Shown piece by piece: positions 35,548 through 47,309 of a stretch of DNA of 64,000 nucleotides. The notes under the pieces are model-generated. The model saw nothing but the letters and a program-made list of their open reading frames with translations, did not search any database and was not told the DNA's origin. The first letter of the stretch is position 1; the number at the start of each line of letters is the position of its first letter. Origin of the DNA: Solen grandis (lineage: Eukaryota; Mollusca; Bivalvia; Adapedonta; Solenidae); NCBI GenBank assembly GCA_021229015.1, contig CM037777.1, positions 56,499,957-56,563,956 on the forward strand. The letters are read 5' to 3'. A program made the translations under genes and the position numbers.

Positions 35548-38500
35548 AATATTTTAATATTAAATTGTAATATTGAATAAAAGTGAATTTAATTGTTTAT
35601 TAAATGTGTTATAATTCTAAATATAGGTTCGATAGCTTTCGTAATGCTATTGTCTGTGATTTGGAGGCACCATCCCTTATTATGTTGCACTAGGTGACCA
35701 CGCGTCTGTAGGTAGATAATAATAGACGTAATAAACAAAAAATAGTTAAAAATCATATTCTTAGAACGAGCTGCTTTAAACCAAACTCAACCAAACAAAC
35801 AAAGAATGGATGGTGTGTGAAAATTATCTGATATCAACTCTTATATAGTGAACAACATCTGTTTTATATATTCTAAAAACAGAAAGTTTTATGATCATTT
35901 TCCCGATCAACCATTTTCAAGAAGTTATCTTTTTAATATCGTTCATTAGTGCAATGACATTTATTGTGTAAAATTTTAAAACAATTATTTATATTAAACC
36001 CTAACAGTATAGCTTTAGTACGTTAAAAGCGTTGGAACGTTTATACCATCCGTATACTTAACACTTTTTAAGTTATTTCGTACACTTTTAATACTTATCA
36101 TACTTATTAATGAAATAAGTCACTGGTAATATTTATAAATCTGCACAATTCAGGTCACAATTGACATGATCACCGGTTGGGTTCTTGGACAAGGGCCTTG
36201 CGGACCAAATTGTGCCAAATCTGATGTTGGTAAGAGTACCTTATCAGCAAGAGACGTTATAGAACAATCAGAGCCGCTTGCTTTGGTAATTGGTCAACAG
36301 AATACAAACCTCGTTCTCTACAAGATCAATCTTTGACAACAAACGAAGAGACGATAAATGATGAAATAAGAGCCAACATGACAGAGACTGTAATAGCGGT
36401 CAGTGAGACAGCGAAGTGGGAGCAGGTTTGGACAAAAGTAACAATGGAGCTACATGACGATATACTGAATCAGGACATCGTGTAAGAACTATTTACTGCA
36501 ATGTTTCACGTAAAACTATAACAATTATAAAAAATGGCAACATTTATTCAGATGAATTAAAACCCATCCATGTAATGTGTAGCCATCCACTGGTATACTC
36601 TAATACTCTAAATGTGCCTGTGTGCTTTTGTATAACTACCTTTGGAGATAGAAATCTTGTACCTCGGTTTGTATTTTTTCGGTGTTTGGGTCAAAGTAAG
36701 GGTTTTGGTTAAGGTTTTTTTGTGTGTGTTTTTTTTTTGTGTGTTTTTTTTTTTTTGCATGTAGCGTTTATGTTTGATTTGGTGTGGGGACTGGAAGAAT
36801 GGTTTTCATGTTGAATTACATACCGAGGTATAGCCCCGTAAAAAAATGTACCTCGCTATGACGTTTAACATACAGATCGAGTTATAAACTGTAACAGTGA
36901 GGTATGAATCACACAAAGGGTACCTCACTTAGAAAGTCATTCAAGACTTTGTGCGTGAAAATGTGTCCTCTACAGTTAATAATTAGTTGAAGATACACAA
37001 ATGAACGGGTTTGAATACTATTATTATTAGACTTAGGTAAAACTACGTCACTGAGAATAGCTAACGGCAGGTTAGGTTCTGATTGTGGTGTCGGTAAATA
37101 CACATATTTGAGTAGAGCTAATTGTACGGTAATTGATTATTTATTGCTACACGAGCGTAATTTTTGTAGGGTTGATAGTTTCATAGTACAAGATTTTAAT
37201 ACTTTTAGTGACCAGGCACCATTTTTGTTTGTACTGTGTAGTAAGGTAAAAGGTGTGCCTGAATTATCACACACGGGTAGTACTGTAAGACAGAACAATG
37301 AGTATAGAGATGTATTTAGATCCAAATTGATTGCTTCGTTGCCAAGCTTTAATAGAATTATTAGCCATGGATATTCTCATCGAGATATTGATGGTCTTAT
37401 AGAAGACTTTTCGTCTCAGATATGTATCTAATATGGCTGAGCCTTTATTTAAAAAAAGAAGTTAACATTAATTTTAAGCGTTGTCTCTATAAAGGGTGTG
37501 ATTCAAAAAAGTGGTTTGGTTGGGATTGTTATGAAGCAAAAAAAGTTTATAAAGAAACTTTACTACAGTTCAAAATGTTGATCACAGGTAAATCGGTGGA
37601 ACTATGTGATGCGAATCGAAGTTATGAAACGCTCATTAGAAAAAAGAAGAGGTTATACAAACTTAGAAAATCTAATGAGCTCGAGAAATTAAAACACGCA
37701 ATTCCGAAAGAATTTTAGAAACATTTTTCTTCGGGTAAAAATGACTCTCCTAATAATATAAGCTTAAAGGAATGTCACGTTTATTTTTTCGAGATGTTTC
37801 ATGATTTAAGAAACTTTATTTATGTGCCTGAAGCTAAGGATTTTAATAACACGCATAATATCCATGATATAAATTATATATATTAAGATCTTGACAAAAA
37901 TATAATCGTCGAGGAAGTTAATAATGCTATCAAAAAACTAAAGAAAAATAAAACTTGTGCACCTTCTGATTTTTATTAAGCGATTTTTATAGAGTCTGCA
38001 GACACCTTAGCAGGACATATAACAGACTTATTTATGTTGTGTTTAATAATGATTATTTTCTGAAAAATGGTCGTATAGATATATTATCCTAATTCATAAA
38101 AAAGGTGACATGAACAATTTTTCAAACTACAGAAGTATTACACTTTTAAGTAATCTGGGTAAATTGTTTATAAGTGTTTTAAACTCTATAATAGTAAAAT
38201 TTTGCGAAAATGATAATGTAATAACAGATTTGGTTTTAAAAAGGATTGTTCCACTGTAAATGCTATAGTTTTTATTTAAAAAATAATAGATATTACATCA
38301 TTTGATAAAGGTAGGCTTTACTGTGCTTTTATTAATTTTAAAAAGCCATCGACTCAGTGAATAGAAATGCATTGTGGTTAAATTACATAGATGGGATTCG
38401 ATGGGACGTTACTAAGAATAATACCTTCGACGACTCGGTTAAGACATGCATAAAACATTGTAATACATTTTCAGATTTTTTTTTGATATCTCAGTTAACT

Positions 38501-38874
38501 TGAGACAAGGGGAGACAATATCTCCGATATATTCGAACTTTCTATAGAAGATATCGAATTATTAGTAATACTTTTTGACTATACTGCAGTTATGTTTCGC
38601 GGATGATATGATAATATTTGGCAATTCGGTCGAAGATTTACAGTATATAATGCTAGAGAGAGATTAGAAAGAAATAAAGAATATATATTTTTGTGATAAA
38701 AATGTAGTTGAAGATAAGTATCATTTCATTATAGATTGCCCAATGTATACTGAAATTAGGAAAAGGTTTATAAAGACTGAACTATTATATCACCAGCCAC
38801 AGTATGTATAAATCTGTACAACTGTTTAACACATCTAAAAGAAATATTTTTAATTTAAGTAAATATATACATGA

Positions 38875-38918
<44 letters not shown>

Positions 38919-41900
38919 CAACAACACGAAAATCTGCCCAATTCGCTTGACTTTTTTCCATCGTCTTAATGAAAGCAACTGTCCAATGGTGAGTTGTTAG
39001 AACTGACATTATATTGTGAATATATCAATATGAGTTTTGTTATATTGCGATGTTAATGTTGCACTTATCTGTCATGTGTATCAATATTATTTCTTTTTGT
39101 ACTGTAGTCATTGACATGACGATGTACCTTATACAGTTTAAGTAAATAACATTTTATCCTATCATATCCTACTATTTGTGCTTAGCAAATCAAAATACGT
39201 AGAATAACTTTGAGGGTGAGGTACGTGACATTGATTACCGTGGCTATGAAAAAGGATATTACTCATCATTAAAAACATCCCACTTAACCTGTCTCCTTTC
39301 ATGCAAATATTATACAATCTGATCATTATTTTGTATTTTATTCACATATACAGATTTAAAGGCAACAATTGGCACATATTATCGATGCAAGGGGTACCAC
39401 AGGGAGCAGATTGGCACATGCAAGTCAAAGTGGTCAGTGATATCCGAAATGATACAGGAGCACCAAACAACAGTCCTAAGGTGCTAGTTAAGCCGTTTTA
39501 TAGGTAAGCCTCTCAACACTGCTTGAGCACAGCCAGGGAGTACCCCAGGTCTCATTCAATTTGAATGTCGGATCCATTAACGATCGAAGATATAAAAAAA
39601 TGATTATTATAAGCGGAAAATTTATAAAGCTTGCTGCAAATATCGCCATAAATATGAACACTGTTCATACCTTTAGCTCCTGATTACTGAAAGTTGCCTT
39701 CAAGTTAGCTTCTTTACCTCCAAAATGACTTCCTAATACCATATAACCAAATATTCCCTTTCTTTTTTAATGTTGTTAACGTGAAAAAAAAGACATCATG
39801 ATACAATGGTCGGTTTAAAGTTGTTTATACGAGATTGACTGACATCCTGACCCTTTTGAATATTTAAACTTGTATACATCATATATAATTCAAATGATTA
39901 TCAAATAAAAACTATGTTATTCCGATGCGTCGGCATAATAGAATGATACGCATATGTAAGACCAGAAGTAGTTCTAAAGCATTGTAACCTTAAGACATTT
40001 TTTTTTCCAGAAATTTTATAGAAACACTTCAAACTATCTCTCTCATTTTACTTCTTTTGTAAAGCAAATATTGAAAGATATTGCATTATATTACACTGCA
40101 GGATTAAACTGGACAAAACAAGCATTATCCATATATCACCGATCGACCCTGATGGGGATATTGTCAAGTGTTCTCCGTCTGAATACGTTGAAATGGGAGG
40201 TATTGGTAGAGAATCTAAAATTCCTGCTGACGCAATTGTTATAAACAAGGTGAGTGAAATCAATGTCTTGCTTGGAAATCAACAAAAGGGGAAGAAAATA
40301 AATACTAATGGTACTAGAAGAAGTGTAAATGAATCACTTTGTTGATTGTAATTGACTCAGAATCATTTTGATGATAAACATTTTCCTGGTGAATCCATAA
40401 TGTATTTAAGCACTGAGCCACATATATACCGTTTAAACTTTATAAATCCCCCGCCGCGAAGCGGGAGGGGGGTTATAGGAATGCCCTTCGTCCGTCCGTC
40501 CGTCCGTCCGTCAGTCCGTCAGTCCGTCAGTGTGTCCGAAACATTTTCGTGTCCGCTCCATATCTCATGAACGCTTGGACACATTTTCTTCAAACTCGGC
40601 TGAAGTGTTAACCTTATTGAGCTGATGTGCAGAAGGCATGGGCGGTCAGCTGGCTCAAGGTCAAGGTCATACTTGAAGGTCAAATGTTATTTTCGTGTCC
40701 GCTCCATATCTCATGAACGCTTGGACACATTTTCTTCAAACTCGGCTAAAGTGTTAACCTCATTGAGCTGATGTGCAGAAGGCATGAGGCGGTCACGCTG
40801 GGTCAAGGTCATACTTGAAGGTCAAATGTTATTTTCGTGTCCGCTCCATATCTCATGAACGCTTGGACACATTTTCTTCAAACTCGGCTAAAATGTTAAC
40901 CTCATTGAGCTGATGTGCAGAAGGCATGAGGCGGTCACGCTGGCTCAAGGTCAAGGTCATACTTGAAGGTCAAATGTTATTTTTGTGTCCGCTCCATATC
41001 TCATGAACGCTTGGACACATTTTCTTCAAACTCGGCTAAAATGTTAACCTCATTGAGCTGATGTGCAGAAGGCATGAGGCGGTCACGCTGGCTCAAGGTC
41101 AAGGTCATACTTGAAGGTCAAATGTTATTTTCGTGTCCGCTCCATATCTCATGAACGCTTGGACACATTTTCATCAAACTCGGCTAAAATGTTAACCTCA
41201 TTGAGCTGATGTGCAGAAGGCACGAGGCGGTCAGCTGGCTCAAGGTCAAGGTCATCCTTGAAGGTCAAATGTTTTTTGCCGCTCCAAGGCATGAGGCGGT
41301 CACGCTGGCTCAAGGTCAAGGTCATCCTTGAAGGTCAAATGTTTAAGCCTCCATTTTTCATGTCATCTCGATATCTCGTGTCATGTTCACAATCATACAA
41401 ATTATGTCATGATGTATAAAGTTTTTAATTGAGTTAAACATGTATTTTGTGGTTACCTAACACATCCTATACTTCATTGATGTTCACTTTTTGTACTGTT
41501 TCCCACGTAAAACTTGTCAGTAAACTTTTAATATATGTGCCTCCGAATTCTGAGATTCATACATAACTCCGGAAAGTTAAATTGTCTTAAACTGATCTTC
41601 TATGTCTGCTACAACCATGCCAGGTTAAGGTGAACATAATCCTATGACCAAACACATTCTAATATTTGGCCAGCGGCGGGGGATATAGCTGTCCTTTGGA
41701 CTGCCTTGTTCATTTTACATCGATTACGAAACAAGTTACCACATATTATATAAATTCATCGTCGAATACTCACGGCCGATCGATAAATCATCTATACGAC
41801 AACATCGTGTAGTTAAACGGAACAGGTCAAGCCTGGGGTATTCTACAATGGTATAAATCACTCTCAATTGCTCTTGTGGTCATTATTATGGGAGGAAACC

Positions 41901-42604
41901 GGAGATCTCGGAGAAAACCTATATGTCTAGACGGGCGACCAATGTACCTTCTCACGTGACCAGGTATCGAACCCGGGACGCATTGTTGAGAAGCGAAGCG
42001 CGCTACAACAACGCTGTCAAGGCACCCATGGTGTAACTATTCATAATACATAATATCAAACGGTTTTAGATTCAGCTTGTGATATTATATGTCCACTGAT
42101 CGAAACTCTGATAATCAGGAAATGTTGCATTATAAGTACACCGAGCTGCATAATTATAACATTAACCATACCTACTTATACAACAATATCATATGTTTCG
42201 TGAAGTTATACTTCATGGAATAGCATTTTATGATGTCACTAATAATGGCAGTGCGGCTGTACATGTATGTGTGTTATTTAAAGGAAGCATTAAAAGAACT
42301 CATAACAATTTAATTTAAAAATGCTTTTGGACGACTTATATATTCAAAATCTATCGCAGCTGGAATGTACCATTGCCATTACCACGGACAAATCAAAGGG
42401 TTTTATGGATGACACATGGATTGCCATTGCAATGACGGTGAAAGATTACAACATAGGTGTTATGAAAATGGGTGAGGATATTTATCGCCCTGTAGATTAC
42501 TCGCTGAGTGGCATAGCAGTACAAGTAAGTTTGAGTAATCTCCCTTTACAAATATATTCAAATCACAATATTTTCAAGGAGCTTGTGAAAAGTACTAGCA
42601 TCAG

Positions 42605-42653
<49 letters not shown>

Positions 42654-45435
42654 TATATATATCACCGCTTGGGTTCGAATCCCGGCAGGGTCATTCGGAT
42701 TTTCATTCGAGGAAGCCTTCCAGCTGGCTTGCGGTAGGTCGGTGGTTCTACCCGGATGCCTCCGTGCATTCGGGGTCTTCCTACACCTGGAATTAGCTGG
42801 ACGTCGCTATAGGACTGAAATACTGTCGAAGGGACGGTAAACTCAAATAATCAAGTCAAGTCATATCTATCTGTCTGTCTGTCTGTCTGTCTGTGTATGT
42901 GTGTGTGGAGAGAGGTATTGTTGGGAAAAGAATGTTCTAATTTTTTTTATAATTTCAACATCAATTGTTGAGATATGTGTCTTTTGAAAACATACTTACC
43001 GAAAAAAGGCCAGCTTCGAATTATTATTCTGAGATGAGAAATATTTGCGGCTAGCGTTGCTATGGCCCGTCTGAAATAAATTCTTTTGTTTTGCCAAAGG
43101 CATATTCAAAGAAGCACAACATTTAAGTCTTAGTGCATTTACTACATAACCAAAACGATTTTCCCTGTGACTAGATTAGCGTGCGAGGTCGCCATCTGTT
43201 ACTCGCTGTACCCTACGTAGTTCATTATTTCCAGTGATAACAACTGGAATGTAATGCTTTATAAGCAGCATAATGTATCATTAGTGTAGATGCTTGAAGA
43301 TAATGTCAAGGTTTGCTTAGGTTGGTGCCGCCACTTGATGCCACTGCTTTTTCAAAGTTTCTTGTAAGATGCACACAATCTATGTAAGCAATTAGCAAAA
43401 CTAATACACTGCACATATCTGTAAAGTTTCTAGTTCAGGTTCTAGAGAACTTTGTGGAACCAGAGTTTGTTGCCCCTACACTGGAAGACAGGCATGAGTT
43501 TATCGTCTATGCAGATGCAAGATGGTCGACTAAAGTTTATGCTAAAGCGAGTCTAAACACGTAAGTTCCAGAACAGTATCAAATAGCTTTCATTTTACAA
43601 AACATAAACATCATATACACAATTAAGCTAAATCTTTACAAATATTTCGGCAAAACTTGCCTATATTAAGAAAAGAAAATACATCTGCTTAAAGCAACAG
43701 TTTTGCGGCTGTACAAACATTTACAATGTGGTTACTTTAAAAATCGATCATGTATCTTCTTTGACAAAGATAAAATTTGCAGAACTATTGGTTAAGAGTG
43801 AATTTAATTGTGTTTCGAATTTTTTTCATCTGGAAAATTAAAATATTTTGAATATTTACCGATGGCTAAGATAATGTTGTATAGCAAAAATAGTGTGATT
43901 ATGTTTCTAATTTAATAAAGAATTGCATGTTACAAATTGGTGTTTTTCAAATTTTTTATAGTGTTGCTGTTCAATGCATTTTATTCTTTAAGATTTTGGA
44001 AATACAGGTGCAGAGGGAGTACTTGTATTTCTCATCGCACAGGCGTGTAAATGTGTAATAGAACACATACTATTGCTATACAATAAATCAAACATTCTTT
44101 CTCCCTTACGTCTTTGTATTCATTTAAAACATCGTAATATCGCATGGAAAACGCTTTTTCAGCGTGTACGCAGATAATGGCTGGTAAATATCAACATATA
44201 AAGAAAAGAGTCTGGCAAAACTAGGGAGAGAATTATTCACACTTGCTATAAACATATTTACACACTTTAAACAAAAGGAAGAGACAAGATACAAATTAGA
44301 TGATAAGATGTGCCCTTGTTTTAGTTCTTTATTTAAGTATATTTTATTTCTAGAATAATAATGATAGCGATTTAAAATCAAAATTATTTTACAGCAGAAT
44401 TAAACAATTCAGACACCTTTGTAAATATTGCAGAACGATTGACGAATTCTATGTTTTAACCCGAAGCGGAGAGACTTTTGATCACTCTGAGCCGCATGAT
44501 GATCCAAGTCGTGCGCTGGTCAAATACATTGATGTTTCTTGGACACCAACAGATGCCGACCTTGGTCGACACATAATCTGTATCCGAGCAACGGACAGTT
44601 CGGGGTATGAAAACTATATCCATAAAGAAAAGAGAGAAAACGTATCCTTAATCATATGTTACATAAAGTACTATTTTGCATGATGTTTTTCTCAACTCAA
44701 CTTTGCGCATTATCTCGACGCGCCACAATACCATATTTAATAATTTTAGTTTTTATTATGATTTAAAAACGCTATAATAAACGCATTTAACTACATTGTA
44801 GAAAAAGTAATGATCACATAAATTGAATATAAATGGTTTTAAAAACAACGTAGACTTCTTTCTTTTGTCAAATATCGTAAATAGTTCGTAAGGTGATTTA
44901 TTATACTTACTATCCTTTACATATGTTTCATTAATGACGTTGTAACCATAGTTACACAATCGTCACAGCTGAGTCAGTAATTTTAAAACTATAATTATAA
45001 TACAGAATCTACCAATGGGTAAATTATAATGTAGCATCAATGAGAATTTTAGTTTCATTTGGATACACGATGGCTTTTCCAAGCCCGGCTTCGGCATACC
45101 AAAGTCGTTAGAAATGGCACTGGTACGAGAAAGGATAAAATTAGACGACTGTTCATACGTACATTCTACGTAATTGTTGATCAACAACGTATATATCTCA
45201 ATTCTGCTCGCCTCTTAGCACATAAGGGTAGACCAAGGACTGCCCGACCTAGTGGCAGAATAAATGTGACTGGGGTGTTACATCATGTTAATAGTCTACG
45301 CAGCCAGGCAGCACTGTATCTTTCTCTGTTAGCAGGACGTTAAATCCAAGCACACATTGTATACCGAAATGATTTATTTCTTTCCATGCAGGGTTGACAC
45401 CGCAGAGGACAGATGCTTTATTATATATGTCAAAG
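35013..45435 (+). CDS. Secreted multi-exon protein with extracellular beta-rich repeats, partial at 3' end
   Basis: Nine exons (35013-35162, 36154-36229, 36301-36481, 39354-39503, 40102-40249, 42360-42524, 43439-43560, 44434-44604, 45392-45435) join to about 402 codons. Residues 1-25 form a signal peptide (FIFVLVFLCLW core, likely cut after VQS). GPCGPNC lies near residue 65. Later conserved-looking blocks are KWEQVW, NSPKVLVKPFYR, DPDGDIVKCSPSEY, TWIAIAMTVKDY, SWTPTDADLGRHIICIRATD and AEDRCF. The W-T-P-x-D-x-D-x-G pattern recalls an Ig- or cadherin-like strand in large secreted invertebrate proteins that often continue into EGF repeats; that is family memory, not something shown here. I do not recognise a named protein. 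The 3' end is missing, with a scaffold gap downstream. Confidence 0.82.
35515..35542. repeat. (TA)n microsatellite
   Basis: About 14 units, in the first intron after the signal-peptide exon. Confidence 0.88.
36154..36481 (+). CDS. Secreted-protein gene, coding exons 2-3 (junction uncertain)
   Basis: Acceptor AATTCAG ends at 36153. The first part reads VTIDMITGWVLGQGPCGPNC. A donor GTAAGAG at 36230 and an acceptor GGTCAACAG ending at 36300 would remove a 71-nt intron in phase. Reading through instead stays open and protein-like (VIEQSEPLALVIGQQNTN) until a TGA at 36336, after which the correct frame is shifted by one base. The second part contains EIRANMTETVIAVSETAKWE and ends at donor GTAAGA (36482) in phase with the next exon. 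Either the 71-nt intron is real or there is a one-base deletion near 36325-36336. Confidence 0.72.
36900..38790 (+). mobile_element. Degraded non-LTR retrotransposon (LINE): endonuclease and reverse transcriptase relics
   Basis: Pieces of one ORF2-like protein occur in order with many stops and frameshifts. The end of an endonuclease domain is at 37035-37240 (LRIANGRLGSDCGVGKYTYL, TVIDYLLL, FNTFSDQAPF, with Q where the family has H). A basic linker lies at 37420-37720. Reverse transcriptase pieces include NAIKKLKKNK (37920-37960), an INFKKAIDSVNRNALWLNYI segment (38330-38390), a NLRQGE-like turn (38500) and FADDMIIFGNS (38596-38630). A C-terminal Cys/His patch lies at 38690-38770 (EDKYHFIIDCPMYTEIRK). 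It sits in an intron of the secreted-protein gene in the same orientation and is inactive. Confidence 0.85.
38877..38913. repeat. (CA)n microsatellite
   Basis: About 18 units just after the LINE C-terminal patch. Confidence 0.9.
39354..39503 (+). CDS. Secreted-protein gene, coding exon 4
   Basis: Acceptor ATATACAG and donor GTAAGC bound 150 nt. The product reads FKGNNWHILSMQGVPQGADW, then HMQVKVVSDIRNDTG and NSPKVLVKPFYR. Both split codons fit the neighbouring exons. Confidence 0.88.
40102..40249 (+). CDS. Secreted-protein gene, coding exon 5
   Basis: Acceptor CACTGCAG and donor GTGAGT bound 148 nt. The product reads IKLDKTSIIHISPIDPDGDI, then VKCSPSEYVEMGGIGRESK and IPADAIVINK. The single Cys and the D-P-D-G-D acidic turn suggest an extracellular, possibly calcium-binding loop; that is inference. 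Confidence 0.88.
40445..41710 (+). repeat. AAGGTCA-rich tandem repeat element, about five 146-148-bp units
   Basis: It starts with CCCCCGCCGCGAAGCGGG and (CCGT)n. Units starting GTCCGCTCCATATCTCATGA then occur at 40551, 40697, 40839, 40987 and 41135. A shortened unit and a unique tail ending GGCGGGGGATATAGCTGTCC complete it. Each unit holds CTCAAGGTCAAGGTCATACT or a variant. It lies in an intron of the secreted-protein gene. Confidence 0.85.
41838..42032 (-). mobile_element. Third tRNA-derived SINE-like element
   Basis: The minus strand reads GGGTGCCTTGACAGCGTTGT, then TAGCGCGCTTCGCTTCTC, B box CCCGGGTTCGATACCTGG and a tail with GGTTTCCTCCCATAATAATG. The head is tRNA-like and the body differs from families A and B. 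It lies in an intron of the secreted-protein gene. Confidence 0.55.
42360..42524 (+). CDS. Secreted-protein gene, coding exon 6
   Basis: Acceptor ATCGCAG and donor GTAAGT bound exactly 55 codons: LECTIAITTDKSKGFMDDTW, then IAIAMTVKDYNIGVMKMGED and IYRPVDYSLSGIAVQ. The open frame continues upstream and downstream by chance, into an AAT microsatellite. Confidence 0.88.
42607..42662. repeat. (AAT)n(AT)n microsatellite
   Basis: About 15 AAT units, then AT units, directly joined to a SINE B box. Confidence 0.9.
42664..42868 (+). mobile_element. SINE family B, head truncated
   Basis: It starts at the B box (GCTTGGGTTCGAATCCCGG) directly after an AAT/AT microsatellite. GGAAGCCTTCCAGCTGGC, GGTCGGTGGTTCTACCCGG, AATTAGCTGGACGTCGCTAT and ACTGTCGAAGGGACGGTAAA follow, then a CAAGTCAAGTC tail. 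Confidence 0.82.
43439..43560 (+). CDS. Secreted-protein gene, coding exon 7
   Basis: Acceptor TAGTTCAG and donor GTAAGT bound 122 nt: VLENFVEPEFVAPTLEDRHE, then FIVYADARWSTKVYAKASLN. It is too short to stand out as an open frame but has strong splice signals and fits in phase. Confidence 0.85.
44434..44604 (+). CDS. Secreted-protein gene, coding exon 8
   Basis: Acceptor AATATTGCAG and donor GTATGA bound 171 nt: TIDEFYVLTRSGETFDHSEP, then RALVKYIDVSWTPTDADLG and RHIICIRATDSSG. The W-T-P-T-D-A-D-x-G-x-H pattern followed by a Cys strand looks like the last strands of an Ig- or cadherin-like fold. Confidence 0.88.
45083..45353 (+). mobile_element. SINE family A, internally disrupted copy
   Basis: CGGCATACCAAAGTCGTTAG and TGGCACTGGTA match the middle of family A. 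After about 70 bp of unrelated sequence the body resumes (AAGGGTAGACCAAGGACTG) and ends with GCAGGACGTTAAATCCAAG. The tRNA head is missing. It sits in the intron before coding exon 9 of the secreted-protein gene. Confidence 0.65.
45392..45435 (+). CDS. Secreted-protein gene, coding exon 9 (last visible)
   Basis: Acceptor TCCATGCAG and donor AAAG|GTATTG bound 44 nt, giving VDTAEDRCFIIYVK after the split Gly codon. The reading continues DSSG into VDTAEDRC, as expected for a final strand with its Cys. The 3' end of the exon and its donor are duplicated 32 bp downstream, so two donors compete. Confidence 0.75.
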
Positions 45436-45478
45436 GTATTGTTGCCATTTTATTATATATGTCAAAGGTATTGTCCCC
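45417..45478 (+). repeat. 32-bp tandem duplication covering an exon end and its splice donor
   Basis: TTATTATATATGTCAAAGGT occurs at the end of coding exon 9 and again 32 bp later, each time followed by ATTGT. Use of the second donor would add 32 nt and change the exit phase. Confidence 0.8.
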
Positions 45479-46049
45479 ATTTGATTATAGGTATTATAGG
45501 TATTGCCGCCATACACATATTTGGGGTATAGGCACTGTTGACATTTTGTTAACTATCATTTATCATCCATATCATAATTCCTTTCAATATTTTATCTGTA
45601 CAGAGAAAATAGTAAATTGATTGACAATGGATGTCATGCGACATAAGTATATATTATTATTATTATAAAGAACTAAAACAAAAGGCAATATGTAAATTTT
45701 AATGCTGTTGTTGTTACATGCCAGTTTAAAAGCTCCCCACATTTTAACATTTATGATTAACTAAGTTACAATGTGTAAAGTGTGACAGAAAAACATTAAA
45801 TAAAAAGAAAAAAAAGAATGTTTAGTGGAATATCAAGGTAAATTGATATTTTTACTCGTGTTTTCGCCACTCGTAAAATAATTAAACCTCCTCACTCGAT
45901 GTATTATCTCAAGAGCACCGCATGCGGGTGCCAACGCTCGTCTGCTTTTGCCAACGTTACATATTTTTGTTAAACATTTATAAAAGTTAACCTTTAAAAT
46001 CACAACTATAACTGTAAGCCTTTGAATGCAAAGTTGAAGTACCATACCC

Positions 46050-47150
46050 TTTAAATTTGATCTTTGACCTTGGAGGATGACCTTGACTTATGCATGGTAT
46101 AGAATGTAAACAACACAAAGTTGTAAAATATGTAAACAAAAAAATCACAATTGCTAATCCATTGAGTTTTTGATAATCAACACAAAACTGAACAATTTGA
46201 AGACATTAAAAAAATTTTTTTTATCTGCCTAAAGATCAGGACCAAAATCACACCTGCACAGGTTCATATGATGACAAAGCAGTATAATTTTTTTTAAATA
46301 TTGAAGTATGACAAAGAATTATCTATTATAAAACTTGTCCAAAGTTATGGCAAAATAAGGTCAAAGGTCAAGGTCGATAGAAAAAAAATATTGAGGTATA
46401 TCTGGAAAACTATTGTCAAGATGAATATGCATACCAAATATAAAAGATGTATACGTGTCAAATAGTAAAAAAGTTATGGCCAACGTAAAGTTTTTTGTTA
46501 AACATTTAAAAAATAGGCCAAAATTCAAAGGTCAAGGTCAAAGTCCAAAAGTGTAAGATTGATGGAAAGGTCTTGCCACAAGGAATTCACATGTGAAATA
46601 TCAGTGCCCTGTTGGTAACGGTTCTGAAATGACAGGCATTTTAAAATTTTCAAAAGTTACAGCAAAAATAGGTCAAGGTCAAGTTCGATAGATGAAATGT
46701 TGAGATATATCTGAATAGCCCTTTCAAAGATGAATATACATACCAAAAATAAAAGTTGTATATCGAATAGTAAGGAAATTACGGCCAACGTTAAAGTTTT
46801 TTGTTAAACATTTAAAAAATAGGCCAAAATTCAAAGGTCAAAGTCAAAGTCCAAAAGTTTAACATTGATGGAAAGGTCTTGCCACAAGGAATTCACATGT
46901 GAAATATCACTGTCCTGTTTGTAACGGTTCTTAAATGACAGGCATTTTTAAAGTTTTTAAAAGTTACACCAAAAAAAGGTCAAAGGTCAAGGTCAATAGG
47001 TAAAAATTTGCATATGTCTGGATAGGCCTTGTCAAGATGAATATGCATACCAAAAATGAAAGTTGTATATGGAATAGTAGAGAAGTTATGGCCAACGTTA
47101 AGATTCCGAAGATTCCGGACGACGACAACGCGGACGCCGGAGTTGCGACA
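46050..47150 (+). repeat. AAGGTCAAGGTCA tandem repeat, about three units of roughly 306 bp
   Basis: AAAGGTCAAGGTCGATAG, AGGTCAAGGTCAAGTTCGAT and AAAGGTCAAGGTCAATAGG recur near 46367, 46675 and 46980. They are separated by GTTATGGCCAACGTAAAG, AAATAGGCCAAAATTCAAAG and GGTCTTGCCACAAGGAATTC. The last unit runs towards the scaffold gap. Confidence 0.82.
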
Positions 47151-47209
47151 ATAGGTCGTAGTTTTTTCTTCGATAAACAGACGAGCTAAAAATGATATTT
47201 CACTGAATC

Positions 47210-47309
47210 NNNNNNNNNNNNNNNNNNNNNNNNNNNNNNNNNNNNNNNNNNNNNNNNNNNNNNNNNNNNNNNNNNNNNNNNNNNNNNNNNNNNNNNNNNN
47301 NNNNNNNNN
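47210..47309. other. Scaffold gap of exactly 100 N
   Basis: The round length suggests a gap of unknown size. It breaks an AAGGTCA tandem repeat and lies downstream of the last visible exon of the secreted-protein gene. Confidence 0.98.
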
